5,104 nucleotides of DNA from Pseudomonadota bacterium (GTDB taxonomy: Bacteria; Pseudomonadota; Alphaproteobacteria; Rhizobiales; Hyphomicrobiaceae). Made by a program: the position numbers and the translations under genes. The DNA lies in NCBI GenBank assembly GCA_023410905.1, contig JAEYPL010000348.1, forward strand, positions 1 through 5,104. Direction: 5' to 3'. Positions 1 to 5,104 of the stretch are shown here, one piece after another (within the stretch, counting starts at the first letter, position 1; each line of letters starts with the position of its first letter). The notes under the pieces are model-generated. The model was not told the DNA's origin. It saw only the letters and a list, made by a program, of their open reading frames with translations, and did not search any database.

Positions 1-58
1 GTAAGCGCCTACGCGCGCACCGCTCGCCCATCGGCGCCGGTACAATCTGCAGCCGTGG

Positions 59-79
59 AAAACTCCGCGCCTGAGGCGC
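59..79 (-). terminator. Possible weak terminator hairpin after the minus-strand unit
   Basis: Read on the minus strand, GCGCC and GGCGC form a five-base stem around a three-base loop (67-79). GGAG and then TTTT follow (59-66). It lies about 20 bases past the stop of the small minus-strand frame, where a terminator for that unit would be expected. The stem is short and the T run is only four bases and not adjacent, so this is a tentative call. The rest of 1-98 shows no convincing gene or RNA. Confidence 0.25.
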
Positions 80-98
80 AACACGCTGTCGGGTCGTT

Positions 99-224
99 TC
101 AGGCCTGCGCCGCGAGGCGCCCAATAGCCAGAGACAGATCCGTCATGGGAGCACCTGCGAAGACCGCCAGTCCCTCCCGCAGGTGCTCCCAATCTTCTGT
201 GCCGCGCTTCAGAGGCGGGCTCAC
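99..224 (-). CDS. Possible small protein (41 aa), translationally coupled to the upstream gene
   Basis: The frame starts with GTG at 224-222 and stops with TGA at 101-99. The start overlaps the TGA stop of the deoxyribosyltransferase gene in a GTGA overlap, which is typical of translational coupling in an operon. The predicted peptide begins MSPPLKRGTEDWEHLREGLA and ends with GRLAAQA. It has mixed charged and hydrophobic residues and no signal peptide or membrane segment. About two thirds of codons end in G or C, roughly like its neighbours. I do not recognise a family. Weak points are the lack of a clear Shine-Dalgarno sequence before the GTG, the short length, and a perfect inverted repeat inside the frame, which could mean the region works as RNA or DNA structure instead. 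A shorter version from the internal ATG at 146-144 would be only 15 codons. Confidence 0.4.
   Translation of the reverse strand: MSPPLKRGTEDWEHLREGLAVFAGAPMTDLSLAIGRLAAQA
146..191. repeat. Perfect 14-bp inverted repeat with 18-base spacer
   Basis: TGGGAGCACCTGCG at 146-159 is the exact reverse complement of CGCAGGTGCTCCCA at 178-191. The spacer is 160-177. The arms are GC-rich and would form a very stable hairpin on either strand. No T run follows on the minus strand, and only a weak TCTTCT-like stretch follows on the plus strand, so it is not a standard intrinsic terminator. It lies 30 bases past the stop of the deoxyribosyltransferase gene and within the possible 41-codon frame. It may be a 3' mRNA-stabilising hairpin, an intergenic palindromic element or a protein-binding site; the sequence does not decide between these. 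Confidence 0.8.
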
Positions 225-712
225 TTGAGAAGCGTGGCTGCCGCGAGGCGAATGCTCTCCTCCGGAGAGGTCGCGAGGTGCAGGATGGCCTCGGCCAGCA
301 TTGCATTGTGCGCGCGGTCGAAGTTCTCGATCAGCAGGCCCATGTCGTCGCGCACGTGCCCCGTTGTGGCGCGCGTGCCTACGATGCGATCAATGAGCGG
401 GCGCGGATCGGTGGTGTATGCCCAGATCGGCAGGCCGAGCGCATGGGCGAATCCGAGCTCGAAGGCGGTGCCGTCATCGGCGTGCGGGCCTCGAAAGGGG
501 CTGAGGTCGGCCACGACGCCGTCGGCGGTCCGGAGCTCGCGGAGGCAGGCCGCCTGAATTGTGCGGGACGACATCGGACCGTCGAGATCGAAGTCGAGGG
601 GATAGAGGCCCTCGCATCCGTACTGCTCGCAAAGCGCGACGAGCCTGGCGCCGGCATCGTCAGCGTCTGCCTGGAAGACCGTCGGGCCGGCCAGATAGAT
701 GCGGGGTTTCAT
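221..712 (-). CDS. Nucleoside 2-deoxyribosyltransferase family protein
   Basis: The 163-residue protein belongs by motif to the nucleoside 2-deoxyribosyltransferase family, cytosolic enzymes that cleave or exchange the base of 2'-deoxynucleosides through a covalent glutamate intermediate. Family hallmarks are visible: the N-terminal strand and loop IYLAGP (5-10), an aspartate in VVADLSPFRGP (69 within 66-76), and DDGTAFELGFA (79-89), where Glu85 is the expected nucleophile. A C-terminal FDRAHNAML (131-139) fits the substrate-side asparagine region. The length is normal for the family (about 150-170). The ATG at 712-710 is supported by GAGG at 724-721, eight bases upstream. The gene diverges from the Nudix gene and may be co-transcribed with a small frame that overlaps its stop. 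The substrate is unknown; some members hydrolyse modified nucleotides instead of transferring the sugar. Confidence 0.88.
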   Translation of the reverse strand: MKPRIYLAGPTVFQADADDAGARLVALCEQYGCEGLYPLDFDLDGPMSSRTIQAACLRELRTADGVVADLSPFRGPHADDGTAFELGFAHALGLPIWAYTTDPRPLIDRIVGTRATTGHVRDDMGLLIENFDRAHNAMLAEAILHLATSPEESIRLAAATLLK

Positions 713-821
713 GATTGAAGCCTCATCTCCGCCTCGTTCGAATCATCGTGTAGAGTGCTGTCGAACAGTCTATGCACCCTGCCGACTTCCACAAGCTCGG
801 CAGAGGCTGCCGGAGCCGAAC
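713..821. promoter_or_regulatory. Divergent control region between deoxyribosyltransferase and Nudix genes
   Basis: These 109 bases separate two divergent start codons and must carry at least the minus-strand promoter. An 11-base imperfect palindrome, CTGT-CGA-ACAG (758-768), sits near the middle. GTTCGA (736-741) and TCGAAC (761-766) form a spaced six-base inverted pair. These are possible operator sites but are short enough to be chance. I could not find a convincing -35/-10 pair in either direction. The Nudix reading frame stays open back through this region to 699, but the conserved protein and the ribosome binding site argue for the later start. Confidence 0.4.
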
Positions 822-824
822 GTG
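812..824 (+). promoter_or_regulatory. Ribosome binding site that decides the Nudix start
   Basis: GGAG at 812-815 lies six bases before the in-frame GTG at 822-824. The open frame contains ATG codons further upstream, from 699, but those overlap the start of the divergent gene. They would add about 41 residues unlike any Nudix N-terminus. The GTG places the first Nudix strand about ten residues into the protein, as expected. Confidence 0.6.
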
Positions 825-1253
825 GCCGAACTCGCGCAGTATGCCGCTCTCCCTTACATCCAGCTCGACGGCGACATTCGCGTCTGCCTGATCACGAGCC
901 GCGGCACGAGGCGCTGGATCATCCCCAAGGGCTGGCCGAAGCCGCCGCTCCACCCGTATGAGCAGGCGGCGCGCGAAGCCGAGGAGGAGGCAGGGCTGGT
1001 CGGCGAGATCGCGACCGATCCGATCGGAAGCTATACCTATCGCAAGCGCCTGCATTTCCTCGCGACCGCCGATTGTCGCGTGTCCGTTTATCCGCTGCTG
1101 GTGACGGCCCAATGCGGGCAGTGGCCGGAGCAGGCCGAGCGGGAGCTCACCTGGGTATCGGCAGCGACCGCCTCGGGCATGGTGCGGGAGCCCGAGCTTG
1201 GCCGGATCCTGGCGGCGCTGCCCGAATGGATCACGGCGCAATCCGTGCCTTGA
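822..1253 (+). CDS. Nudix hydrolase
   Basis: The 143-residue protein is a Nudix-family pyrophosphohydrolase, a cytosolic metal-dependent enzyme that cleaves nucleoside diphosphates linked to another group X. The Nudix box spans about residues 37-59: G37 after the WIIPK strand, then REAEEEAGL (51-59), which matches the REUXEEXGU core with Glu55 and Glu56 as metal ligands. The glutamate normally found in GX5E is replaced by Leu43. The IPKGWP lead-in resembles the DIPP-like subgroup (diadenosine and diphosphoinositol polyphosphate hydrolases), which often lacks that residue; this placement is from memory of the family. The strand ELTWVS (108-113) is typical of the C-terminal half of the fold. 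The substrate cannot be predicted. The GTG start was chosen for its ribosome binding site; the gene diverges from the deoxyribosyltransferase gene and is followed by a separate 134-base gap before the permease. Confidence 0.88.
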   Translation: MAELAQYAALPYIQLDGDIRVCLITSRGTRRWIIPKGWPKPPLHPYEQAAREAEEEAGLVGEIATDPIGSYTYRKRLHFLATADCRVSVYPLLVTAQCGQWPEQAERELTWVSAATASGMVREPELGRILAALPEWITAQSVP

Positions 1254-1300
1254 TCGGCACTGCCGGCACGATGTTTCCCCGTTCTTGTCAGAGAGATGGC

Positions 1301-1329
1301 TTGTCATACTGAGTTCGCACACGTATGCG
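1301..1329 (+). promoter_or_regulatory. Possible promoter of the phosphate permease gene
   Basis: TTGTCA (1301-1306) and TATGCG (1324-1329) are spaced by 17 bases and fit a housekeeping sigma-factor promoter in alphaproteobacteria, with a better -35 than -10. Transcription would start near 1336, about 50 bases before the chosen ATG, so the longer frame starting at 1325 would not be fully transcribed. A second TTGTCA lies at 1285-1290. Confidence 0.3.
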
Positions 1330-1387
1330 GGCCGGGAATGACATTGATCTGCGCGGCATGAGATCGCGCATCTGGGGGCGAACTATC

Positions 1388-2917
1388 ATGACGATGACGA
1401 CCGGTGGGGGCCGGCCTGCCGCGGAGCATAAGCTCAAGAAATCGTCCCTCGACAAGGATCTGAGCAAGATTGCCCGGATCGAGGACGCCACCCGGGCGAA
1501 CTCGCTGAATATCGTGGCGCTCAGCGGCGGCATTCTTTTTCTGGCGGCGGCGGGCCTGATTGCAGCCTCGCAGATTGCGGGGGAACCGCGTGGCGCCCTG
1601 ATCGTCGTCGGTGCGATCCTGGCCGGTTACATGGCCATGAATATCGGCGCCAACGACGTCGCCAACAATGTCGGGCCGGCGGTCGGCTCTCGCGCTCTGA
1701 CGATGACCGGTGCGCTTGTCATAGCGGCGATCTTCGAGGTTGCGGGTGCGCTCATTGCGGGTGGTGATGTCGTCACCACCATATCGAGCGGCATCATCGA
1801 CCAGGCCTCGATTGCCGATCCCGGTATCTTCATCTGGGCCATGATGGCGGCGCTGTTTTCATCCGCGCTGTGGGTGAACCTCGCGACGTATCTCGGTGCG
1901 CCTGTTTCGACGACGCACGCAGTGGTCGGCGGTGTGGCCGGTGCCGGCATTGCGGCCGCCGGCTTCGGAGCCGTGCAGTGGGACACCATGGGGGCAATCG
2001 CTGCAAGTTGGGTGATTTCGCCTCTGTTCGGCGGCGTCATCGCTGCGGCATTCCTCGCTTTCATCAAGACGTTCATCATCTACCAGGATGATAAGCTGGC
2101 CGCCGCGCGACGCTGGGTGCCGCTGCTTCTCGCGATCATGACCTCCAGCTTTGCTGCGTATCTGATGATGAAGGGCTTGAGAAAGGTCTGGCCCGTGTCG
2201 GGTGGCACGATTGCGGTCACCTCGGTCGGCGTATTTGCGCTGTCGGTGATCGGGCTGCGCCCGATCATCAACCGGCAATCACGCGGCCTCGAAAATCGCA
2301 ACCAGTCACTGCGCATTCTGTTTCACTGGCCGCTCATCTTCGCAGCCGCCCTGCTCTCGTTTGCGCATGGTGCCAATGACGTCGCCAATGCCGTTGGTCC
2401 GCTCGCGGCTATAATCGAAACATCCAGATCGGGCGATGTCGGGAGTATCGCGCACATACCCGTGTGGGTCATGGTGATCGGGGCTTTCGGCATCAGCTTC
2501 GGGCTTTTCTTCTACGGGCCGCGCCTCATTCGCACCGTTGGCGAGCAGATCACCAAGATGAATCCCATGCGGGCGTTCTGTGTGGCGCTCTCGGCAGCAC
2601 TCACGGTCATCGTCGCCTCGGCGCTCGGAATGCCGGTCAGCTCGACGCATATTGCGGTCGGCGCCGTGTTCGGCGTCGGCTTCTTCCGCGAGTACTATAC
2701 GACGCACAGCCGACGTCGCCGCGCCTATATCCACACGCCGGACGGCGAGAAGATCAACGTCGCGGAGCACGCGATGCCGGATCCGGAGGAGTTGCTCCGG
2801 CGCAAGCTCGTCAGGCGGTCGCACTTCATGGTGATCGTGGCGGCATGGGTGATTACCGTGCCCGCCTCGGCGCTGCTGGCGGCGGGTATCTTCCTCGGCT
2901 TGATGCAGTTCCGGTGA
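1388..2917 (+). CDS. Inorganic phosphate transporter, PiT family
   Basis: The 509-residue inner-membrane protein belongs to the PiT family (Pfam PHO4), low-affinity phosphate or metal-phosphate symporters; E. coli PitA is of similar length (499). The family's duplicated architecture is clear. GANDVANN (88-95) and GAPVSTTH (170-177) mark the first half; GANDVANA (328-335) and GMPVSSTH (414-421) mark the second. About ten to twelve hydrophobic segments run from residue 42 to the end. Between the halves is a basic hydrophilic loop (about 295-310), and a charged cytoplasmic-like loop (438-478) precedes the last membrane segment. The N-terminus has a charged 38-residue tail. The ATG at 1388 has a GGGGG run nine bases upstream; in-frame ATGs at 1325 and 1358 are less likely. 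No PhoU-like DUF47 partner gene, common beside short PiT genes, is present. The cation cannot be told from sequence. Confidence 0.93.
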   Translation: MTMTTGGGRPAAEHKLKKSSLDKDLSKIARIEDATRANSLNIVALSGGILFLAAAGLIAASQIAGEPRGALIVVGAILAGYMAMNIGANDVANNVGPAVGSRALTMTGALVIAAIFEVAGALIAGGDVVTTISSGIIDQASIADPGIFIWAMMAALFSSALWVNLATYLGAPVSTTHAVVGGVAGAGIAAAGFGAVQWDTMGAIAASWVISPLFGGVIAAAFLAFIKTFIIYQDDKLAAARRWVPLLLAIMTSSFAAYLMMKGLRKVWPVSGGTIAVTSVGVFALSVIGLRPIINRQSRGLENRNQSLRILFHWPLIFAAALLSFAHGANDVANAVGPLAAIIETSRSGDVGSIAHIPVWVMVIGAFGISFGLFFYGPRLIRTVGEQITKMNPMRAFCVALSAALTVIVASALGMPVSSTHIAVGAVFGVGFFREYYTTHSRRRRAYIHTPDGEKINVAEHAMPDPEELLRRKLVRRSHFMVIVAAWVITVPASALLAAGIFLGLMQFR

Positions 2918-2918
2918 G

Positions 2919-3860
2919 TTAGGCCGTGGTCGGCGGCGTGGCCTCGCCTGCGGTGATCTCGGTGAGGTTGCCCTCGGCGTCGAGCGCGAAGACCTCGCGA
3001 TCGGGAAGTTCGGCCTTGATGCGGCGGGCGAGGGCGAGGCCCTGCTCGAGGTGCTGCTTGTGGCGCTCATCGGACCATTTGCTGTTGGCCGGATCGTCCG
3101 CATTGAGCGACATGTCGTACTCTGCGGCCCAGGCCCAGAGGTCGTTCTCCAGCTCCAGGGAAACGTAGAGATAGTAGGGCGAGAAGTTGCCGACCTTTCC
3201 TACGTCGAGTGCCCAGAGCGGATAGCATCCATAGTCGGCCATGAGCTTGATGCTTCGCGAGTCGGCGATATCGCCGCCAGTGTCATCGGGTTGGTCCGTG
3301 GTGGCGCTGCCGTCGTCGCTGCTGTCGAAACCCGAGAAGGCCGGCTGGCGCTTCGGCGGCATGAGCGTGTGCCGCAGGATGTAACCGACGTGCAGAACGA
3401 TGGCCGCGGCCGCCGAGCCCCAGAGCAGAGGCGAGGCATCCGCGATTTTGGTCAGGCGTCCGGTGTAGGCGGCCCAGATCGTGAAGAGGGTGGCGGCGCC
3501 GAATACGACGAAGGCATTGATGCTGCGCTGGCGGGCCTCGGGAGGTGGCGGATCGGCGACATCGAAGTAGTAGGGGCCGAGAACGAGAAAGAAGAAGATC
3601 TGGATGAGCGCCGAGATCGCAAAGAGCCATGCCGCCGGCTCGAGCAGCAGCATGAGGCAGACGCCACCGGCGAAGAAGAGGACGGAAAGCGTGAGCAGCC
3701 AGATGGTGCGATGCTGCTCCACCCGCTCGGTCTTTTTCATGCTGATGGCGGCGATGGCCTCGTCGATCAGGTTGGATGTGAGCGCCGCGCGCGCCGTGAA
3801 GTAGCCGGCGATGACGTAGAACGCGCCGATGACGCGCAAAGCGATGCCAATGCCGTCCAT
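2919..3860 (-). CDS. Membrane protein of unknown function with soluble C-terminal domain
   Basis: I do not recognise a named family for this 313-residue protein. The N-terminal part has about five hydrophobic segments (roughly 5-25, 53-73, 78-97, 114-133 and 146-165). A low-complexity acidic Ser/Asp/Thr linker (176-203) follows, then a soluble domain (about 204-300). That domain contains LMADYGCYPLWALD (206-219), GNFSP, ELENDLWAWAAEYD (236-249) and a SKWSDE stretch. Its layout resembles a short domain I recall from other bacterial hypothetical proteins, in which an aromatic DYG-x-x-PLW segment is followed by a leucine-rich helix ending AWA-x-x-YD; this is recollection, not a search result. 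The ATG at 3860-3858 has GGGA four bases upstream. The gene converges on the phosphate permease with a single base between the stop codons, and diverges from the SRP RNA gene. No function is proposed. Confidence 0.8.
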   Translation of the reverse strand: MDGIGIALRVIGAFYVIAGYFTARAALTSNLIDEAIAAISMKKTERVEQHRTIWLLTLSVLFFAGGVCLMLLLEPAAWLFAISALIQIFFFLVLGPYYFDVADPPPPEARQRSINAFVVFGAATLFTIWAAYTGRLTKIADASPLLWGSAAAAIVLHVGYILRHTLMPPKRQPAFSGFDSSDDGSATTDQPDDTGGDIADSRSIKLMADYGCYPLWALDVGKVGNFSPYYLYVSLELENDLWAWAAEYDMSLNADDPANSKWSDERHKQHLEQGLALARRIKAELPDREVFALDAEGNLTEITAGEATPPTTA

Positions 3861-3971
3861 TCTGTCCCGCCAGTCCCCGTCGATGCCCGTTCAACGCATA
3901 GCGCAGCCAGAATGAGGACGGAACTGCTGAAAGCGGCCTCCGCCAGGGTGCCGCAGAGGGCGTCCGGCGGG

Positions 3972-4000
3972 TTGCGGGCGCCTCCCGATCGTGTGATAAG
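3972..4000 (+). promoter_or_regulatory. Probable promoter of the SRP RNA gene
   Basis: TTGCGG (3972-3977) and GATAAG (3995-4000) are spaced by 17 bases. The -10 box ends seven bases before the predicted RNA 5' end near 4007, as expected for a transcription start. The match to consensus is partial, but the position relative to the folded RNA supports it. The remainder of the 146-base gap from 3861 must also hold the promoter of the divergent membrane-protein gene, which I could not identify. Confidence 0.45.
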
Positions 4001-4006
4001 CGGCGC

Positions 4007-4103
4007 GGGAGGCTGGCGGCGGACGGGTCCCTCGCCAACCGGGTCAGATCCGGAAGGAAGCAGCCCTAACGATCAGGATCTGGGTCGTTTGCCGGTCTCC
4101 TTT
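4007..4103 (+). ncRNA. ffs: Signal recognition particle RNA, small bacterial (4.5S) type
   Basis: This is the RNA of the bacterial signal recognition particle, which binds Ffh and FtsY to deliver nascent membrane and secreted proteins to the translocon. The conserved apical core is at 4041-4065: GGGTCAG, then the CGGAAG loop with its GGAA tetraloop, then GAAGCAGCCC. The two ends pair. GGAGGCTGGC (4008-4017) forms ten consecutive pairs, some G-U, with GCCGGTCTCC (4091-4100). Further in, GGGTCC (4025-4030) pairs with GGATCT (4076-4081), and GAC with GTC. The size of about 97 bases fits the short type without an Alu domain. A T run follows the closing stem, and dnaX starts about 50 bases downstream, a common alphaproteobacterial order. 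The ends are estimated from the fold to within a few bases. Confidence 0.93.
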
Positions 4104-4105
4104 TT
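4091..4105 (+). terminator. T-run terminator using the SRP RNA closing stem
   Basis: The 3' arm of the SRP RNA terminal stem (4091-4100) is followed directly by TTTTT (4101-4105). The RNA's own long helix can therefore serve as the terminator hairpin, which would separate the RNA from dnaX. The T run is short, so some readthrough into dnaX is possible. Confidence 0.5.
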
Positions 4106-4109
4106 ACCG

Positions 4110-4140
4110 CCCCCATAAGGGCTTACGCAGGCCCTGGGGG
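4110..4140 (+). promoter_or_regulatory. Hairpin between SRP RNA and dnaX
   Basis: CCCCC (4110-4114) pairs with GGGGG (4136-4140), and AGGGC (4118-4122) pairs with GCCCT (4131-4135). ATA forms a bulge on one side and the loop is eight bases (4123-4130). The ten GC-rich pairs would be stable. No T run follows. The hairpin ends 16 bases before the dnaX ATG, so in a readthrough transcript it would sit in the 5' leader, close to the ribosome binding region. Its role is unknown; it might affect dnaX translation or protect a processed SRP RNA 3' end. Confidence 0.5.
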
Positions 4141-4156
4141 TGCAGTTTCCACGAGG

Positions 4157-5104
4157 ATGTCGGGCGGCATGGCGCGCTGGAAAGGGCCCGGCAGCGACGA
4201 CGAGGAGCCGCACAACTTCGCGGATGACGATGCTGCCGAGACGGCTGGCATCGACGACGGCCCGTCCTTCTTCTCCGATAGCGAAATGGCGCCTGCCGGC
4301 AAGCCCGCCGAGGGCGGCTATGTGGTGCTTGCCCGCAAGTACCGCCCCGAGACTTTCGACGATCTGATCGGCCAGGAGGCCATGGTCACGACGCTGCGCA
4401 ATGCCTTCGCGGCGGACCGTATCGCGCAGGGCTACATGCTGACCGGCGTACGCGGTGTCGGCAAGACGACGACGGCACGTATTCTTGCGCGCGCGCTCAA
4501 TTACGTGAAGGCGGGTCTGCCAGATCGCCCGACCGTCGAGATGGACGGCTATGGCGCGCACTGTGAAGCGATCATCCAGAGCCGTCATCCGGATGTGATC
4601 GAGATCGACGCGGCGTCGAATACGGGTGTCGACAACGTCCGCGAGATCATCGAGAGCGCGCGCTACAAGCCGATGGCGGCGCGCTACAAGGTTTTCATCA
4701 TCGACGAGGTTCATATGCTGTCGAAGGGCGCGTTCAACGCGCTCCTGAAGACGCTCGAGGAACCGCCGCCGCACGTGAAGTTCATCTTTGCGACGACGGA
4801 AGTGCGCAAGGTGCCGGTGACGGTGCTCTCGCGCTGCCAGCGCTTCGATCTGCGCCGCGTCGAGGTGCCGGTGCTGGCCGATCATTTCCGCCGGATCGCC
4901 GGCAAAGAAGGTGCGACCGTCGAGGACGAGGCGCTGCTTTTGATTGCGCGCGCTGCCGAAGGCTCGGTGCGCGATGGCCTCTCGATCCTCGATCAGGCTA
5001 TTGCCATGGGCGAGGGCGCGGTCACGGGGCCGACCGTGCGCGCCATGTTGGGCCTCGCGGATCGCGGCCGCATTTACGATCTCATCGAGCACACGCTTTC
5101 CGGG
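4157..5104 (+). CDS. dnaX: DNA polymerase III subunit gamma/tau, 5' part (runs off the window)
   Basis: DnaX is the ATPase subunit of the clamp loader, which places the beta clamp on primed DNA in the replisome. The 316 visible codons cover the AAA+ region. Walker A is GVRGVGKT (97-104), Walker B is VFIIDEVHML (179-188), the SRC motif is at 225-227, and the sensor-2 segment GSVRDGLS is at 269-276. The core begins VVLARKYRPETFDDLIGQ near residue 56, where E. coli DnaX starts almost at once. The first 55 residues are an acidic, probably disordered extension. The four-cysteine zinc module of E. coli DnaX is reduced to Cys136 between Walker A and EIDAAS. GAGG abuts the ATG at 4157 with no spacing, so ATG 4169 or the GTG at 4322, which has GAGGG upstream, are alternative starts. 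The tau-specific C-terminal region is outside the window. Confidence 0.95.
   Translation, partial: MSGGMARWKGPGSDDEEPHNFADDDAAETAGIDDGPSFFSDSEMAPAGKPAEGGYVVLARKYRPETFDDLIGQEAMVTTLRNAFAADRIAQGYMLTGVRGVGKTTTARILARALNYVKAGLPDRPTVEMDGYGAHCEAIIQSRHPDVIEIDAASNTGVDNVREIIESARYKPMAARYKVFIIDEVHMLSKGAFNALLKTLEEPPPHVKFIFATTEVRKVPVTVLSRCQRFDLRRVEVPVLADHFRRIAGKEGATVEDEALLLIARAAEGSVRDGLSILDQAIAMGEGAVTGPTVRAMLGLADRGRIYDLIEHTLSG

Noticed and set aside
1..98. tRNA or other structured RNA at the left edge
   Set aside because: Only a short GCGCC/GGCGC hairpin is visible; no cloverleaf or conserved RNA core could be built.
699..821. N-terminal extension of the Nudix protein
   Set aside because: It would overlap the divergent gene start, lacks a ribosome binding site and has no Nudix-like sequence; the GTG at 822 is well supported.
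1285..1318. Canonical PhoB box
   Set aside because: The TTGTCA copies are 16 bases apart, and no CTGTCAT-like unit occurs at the 11-base period on either side.
723..1322. Minus-strand frame of 199 codons opposite the Nudix gene
   Set aside because: The Nudix motif on the other strand is unmistakable, and this translation shows no domain.
2306..3103. Minus-strand frame of 265 codons opposite the permease
   Set aside because: It overlaps both the permease and the convergent gene and encodes a Ser/Arg/Pro-rich sequence, a frame shadow.
3051..4118. Open frame of 355 codons on the plus strand
   Set aside because: It is antisense to the membrane-protein gene and runs through the SRP RNA. The composition is rich in Arg, Glu and Gly with no recognisable domain.
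4073..5092. Open frame of 339 codons on the minus strand opposite dnaX
   Set aside because: It is antisense to a clear dnaX and overlaps the SRP RNA. Its Arg/His/Ala-rich translation is typical of high-GC shadow frames.
1..5104. CRISPR array, insertion sequence or attachment site
   Set aside because: No regularly spaced repeats, transposase or integrase motifs, terminal inverted repeats or target duplications were seen.

Overview
The window looks like GC-rich alphaproteobacterial chromosome, probably Hyphomicrobiales-like. The evidence is a high-GC third-codon bias, a small SRP RNA gene placed directly before dnaX (a common alphaproteobacterial arrangement), and a DnaX whose zinc-module cysteines are mostly missing. 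The genus cannot be named from the sequence alone.

Layout, left to right. Positions 1-98 hold no convincing gene, only a weak minus-strand hairpin followed by a short T run. A minus-strand unit follows: a nucleoside 2-deoxyribosyltransferase-family gene (221-712) and a possible 41-codon gene (99-224) whose GTG start overlaps the upstream stop by four bases. The small frame contains a perfect 14-bp inverted repeat (146-191). Divergently transcribed across about 110 bp is a Nudix hydrolase (822-1253) with a non-canonical Nudix box. Next on the plus strand is a full-length PiT-family phosphate permease (1388-2917). It ends one base away from a convergent minus-strand gene (2919-3860) for a membrane protein of unknown function with about five membrane segments and a soluble C-terminal domain.

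The right end is a conserved housekeeping locus. It has the 4.5S/SRP RNA gene (about 4007-4103) with its own promoter-like boxes and a stem plus T-run terminator, then a compact hairpin, then the first 316 codons of dnaX (4157 onward, cut by the window edge). DnaX shows the Walker A, Walker B, SRC and sensor-2 motifs of a clamp-loader ATPase and carries an acidic N-terminal extension of about 55 residues.

Functional links are modest. The deoxyribosyltransferase and Nudix genes may both act on nucleotides or their breakdown products and share a divergent control region. The PiT permease imports or exchanges phosphate. The SRP RNA and dnaX serve protein targeting and DNA replication and are linked by position rather than by pathway. 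I see no mobile element, CRISPR array or tRNA, and no clearly new multi-gene system. The points most worth checking are the small overlapping gene with its inverted repeat, the membrane/soluble fusion protein, and the hairpin between the SRP RNA and dnaX.
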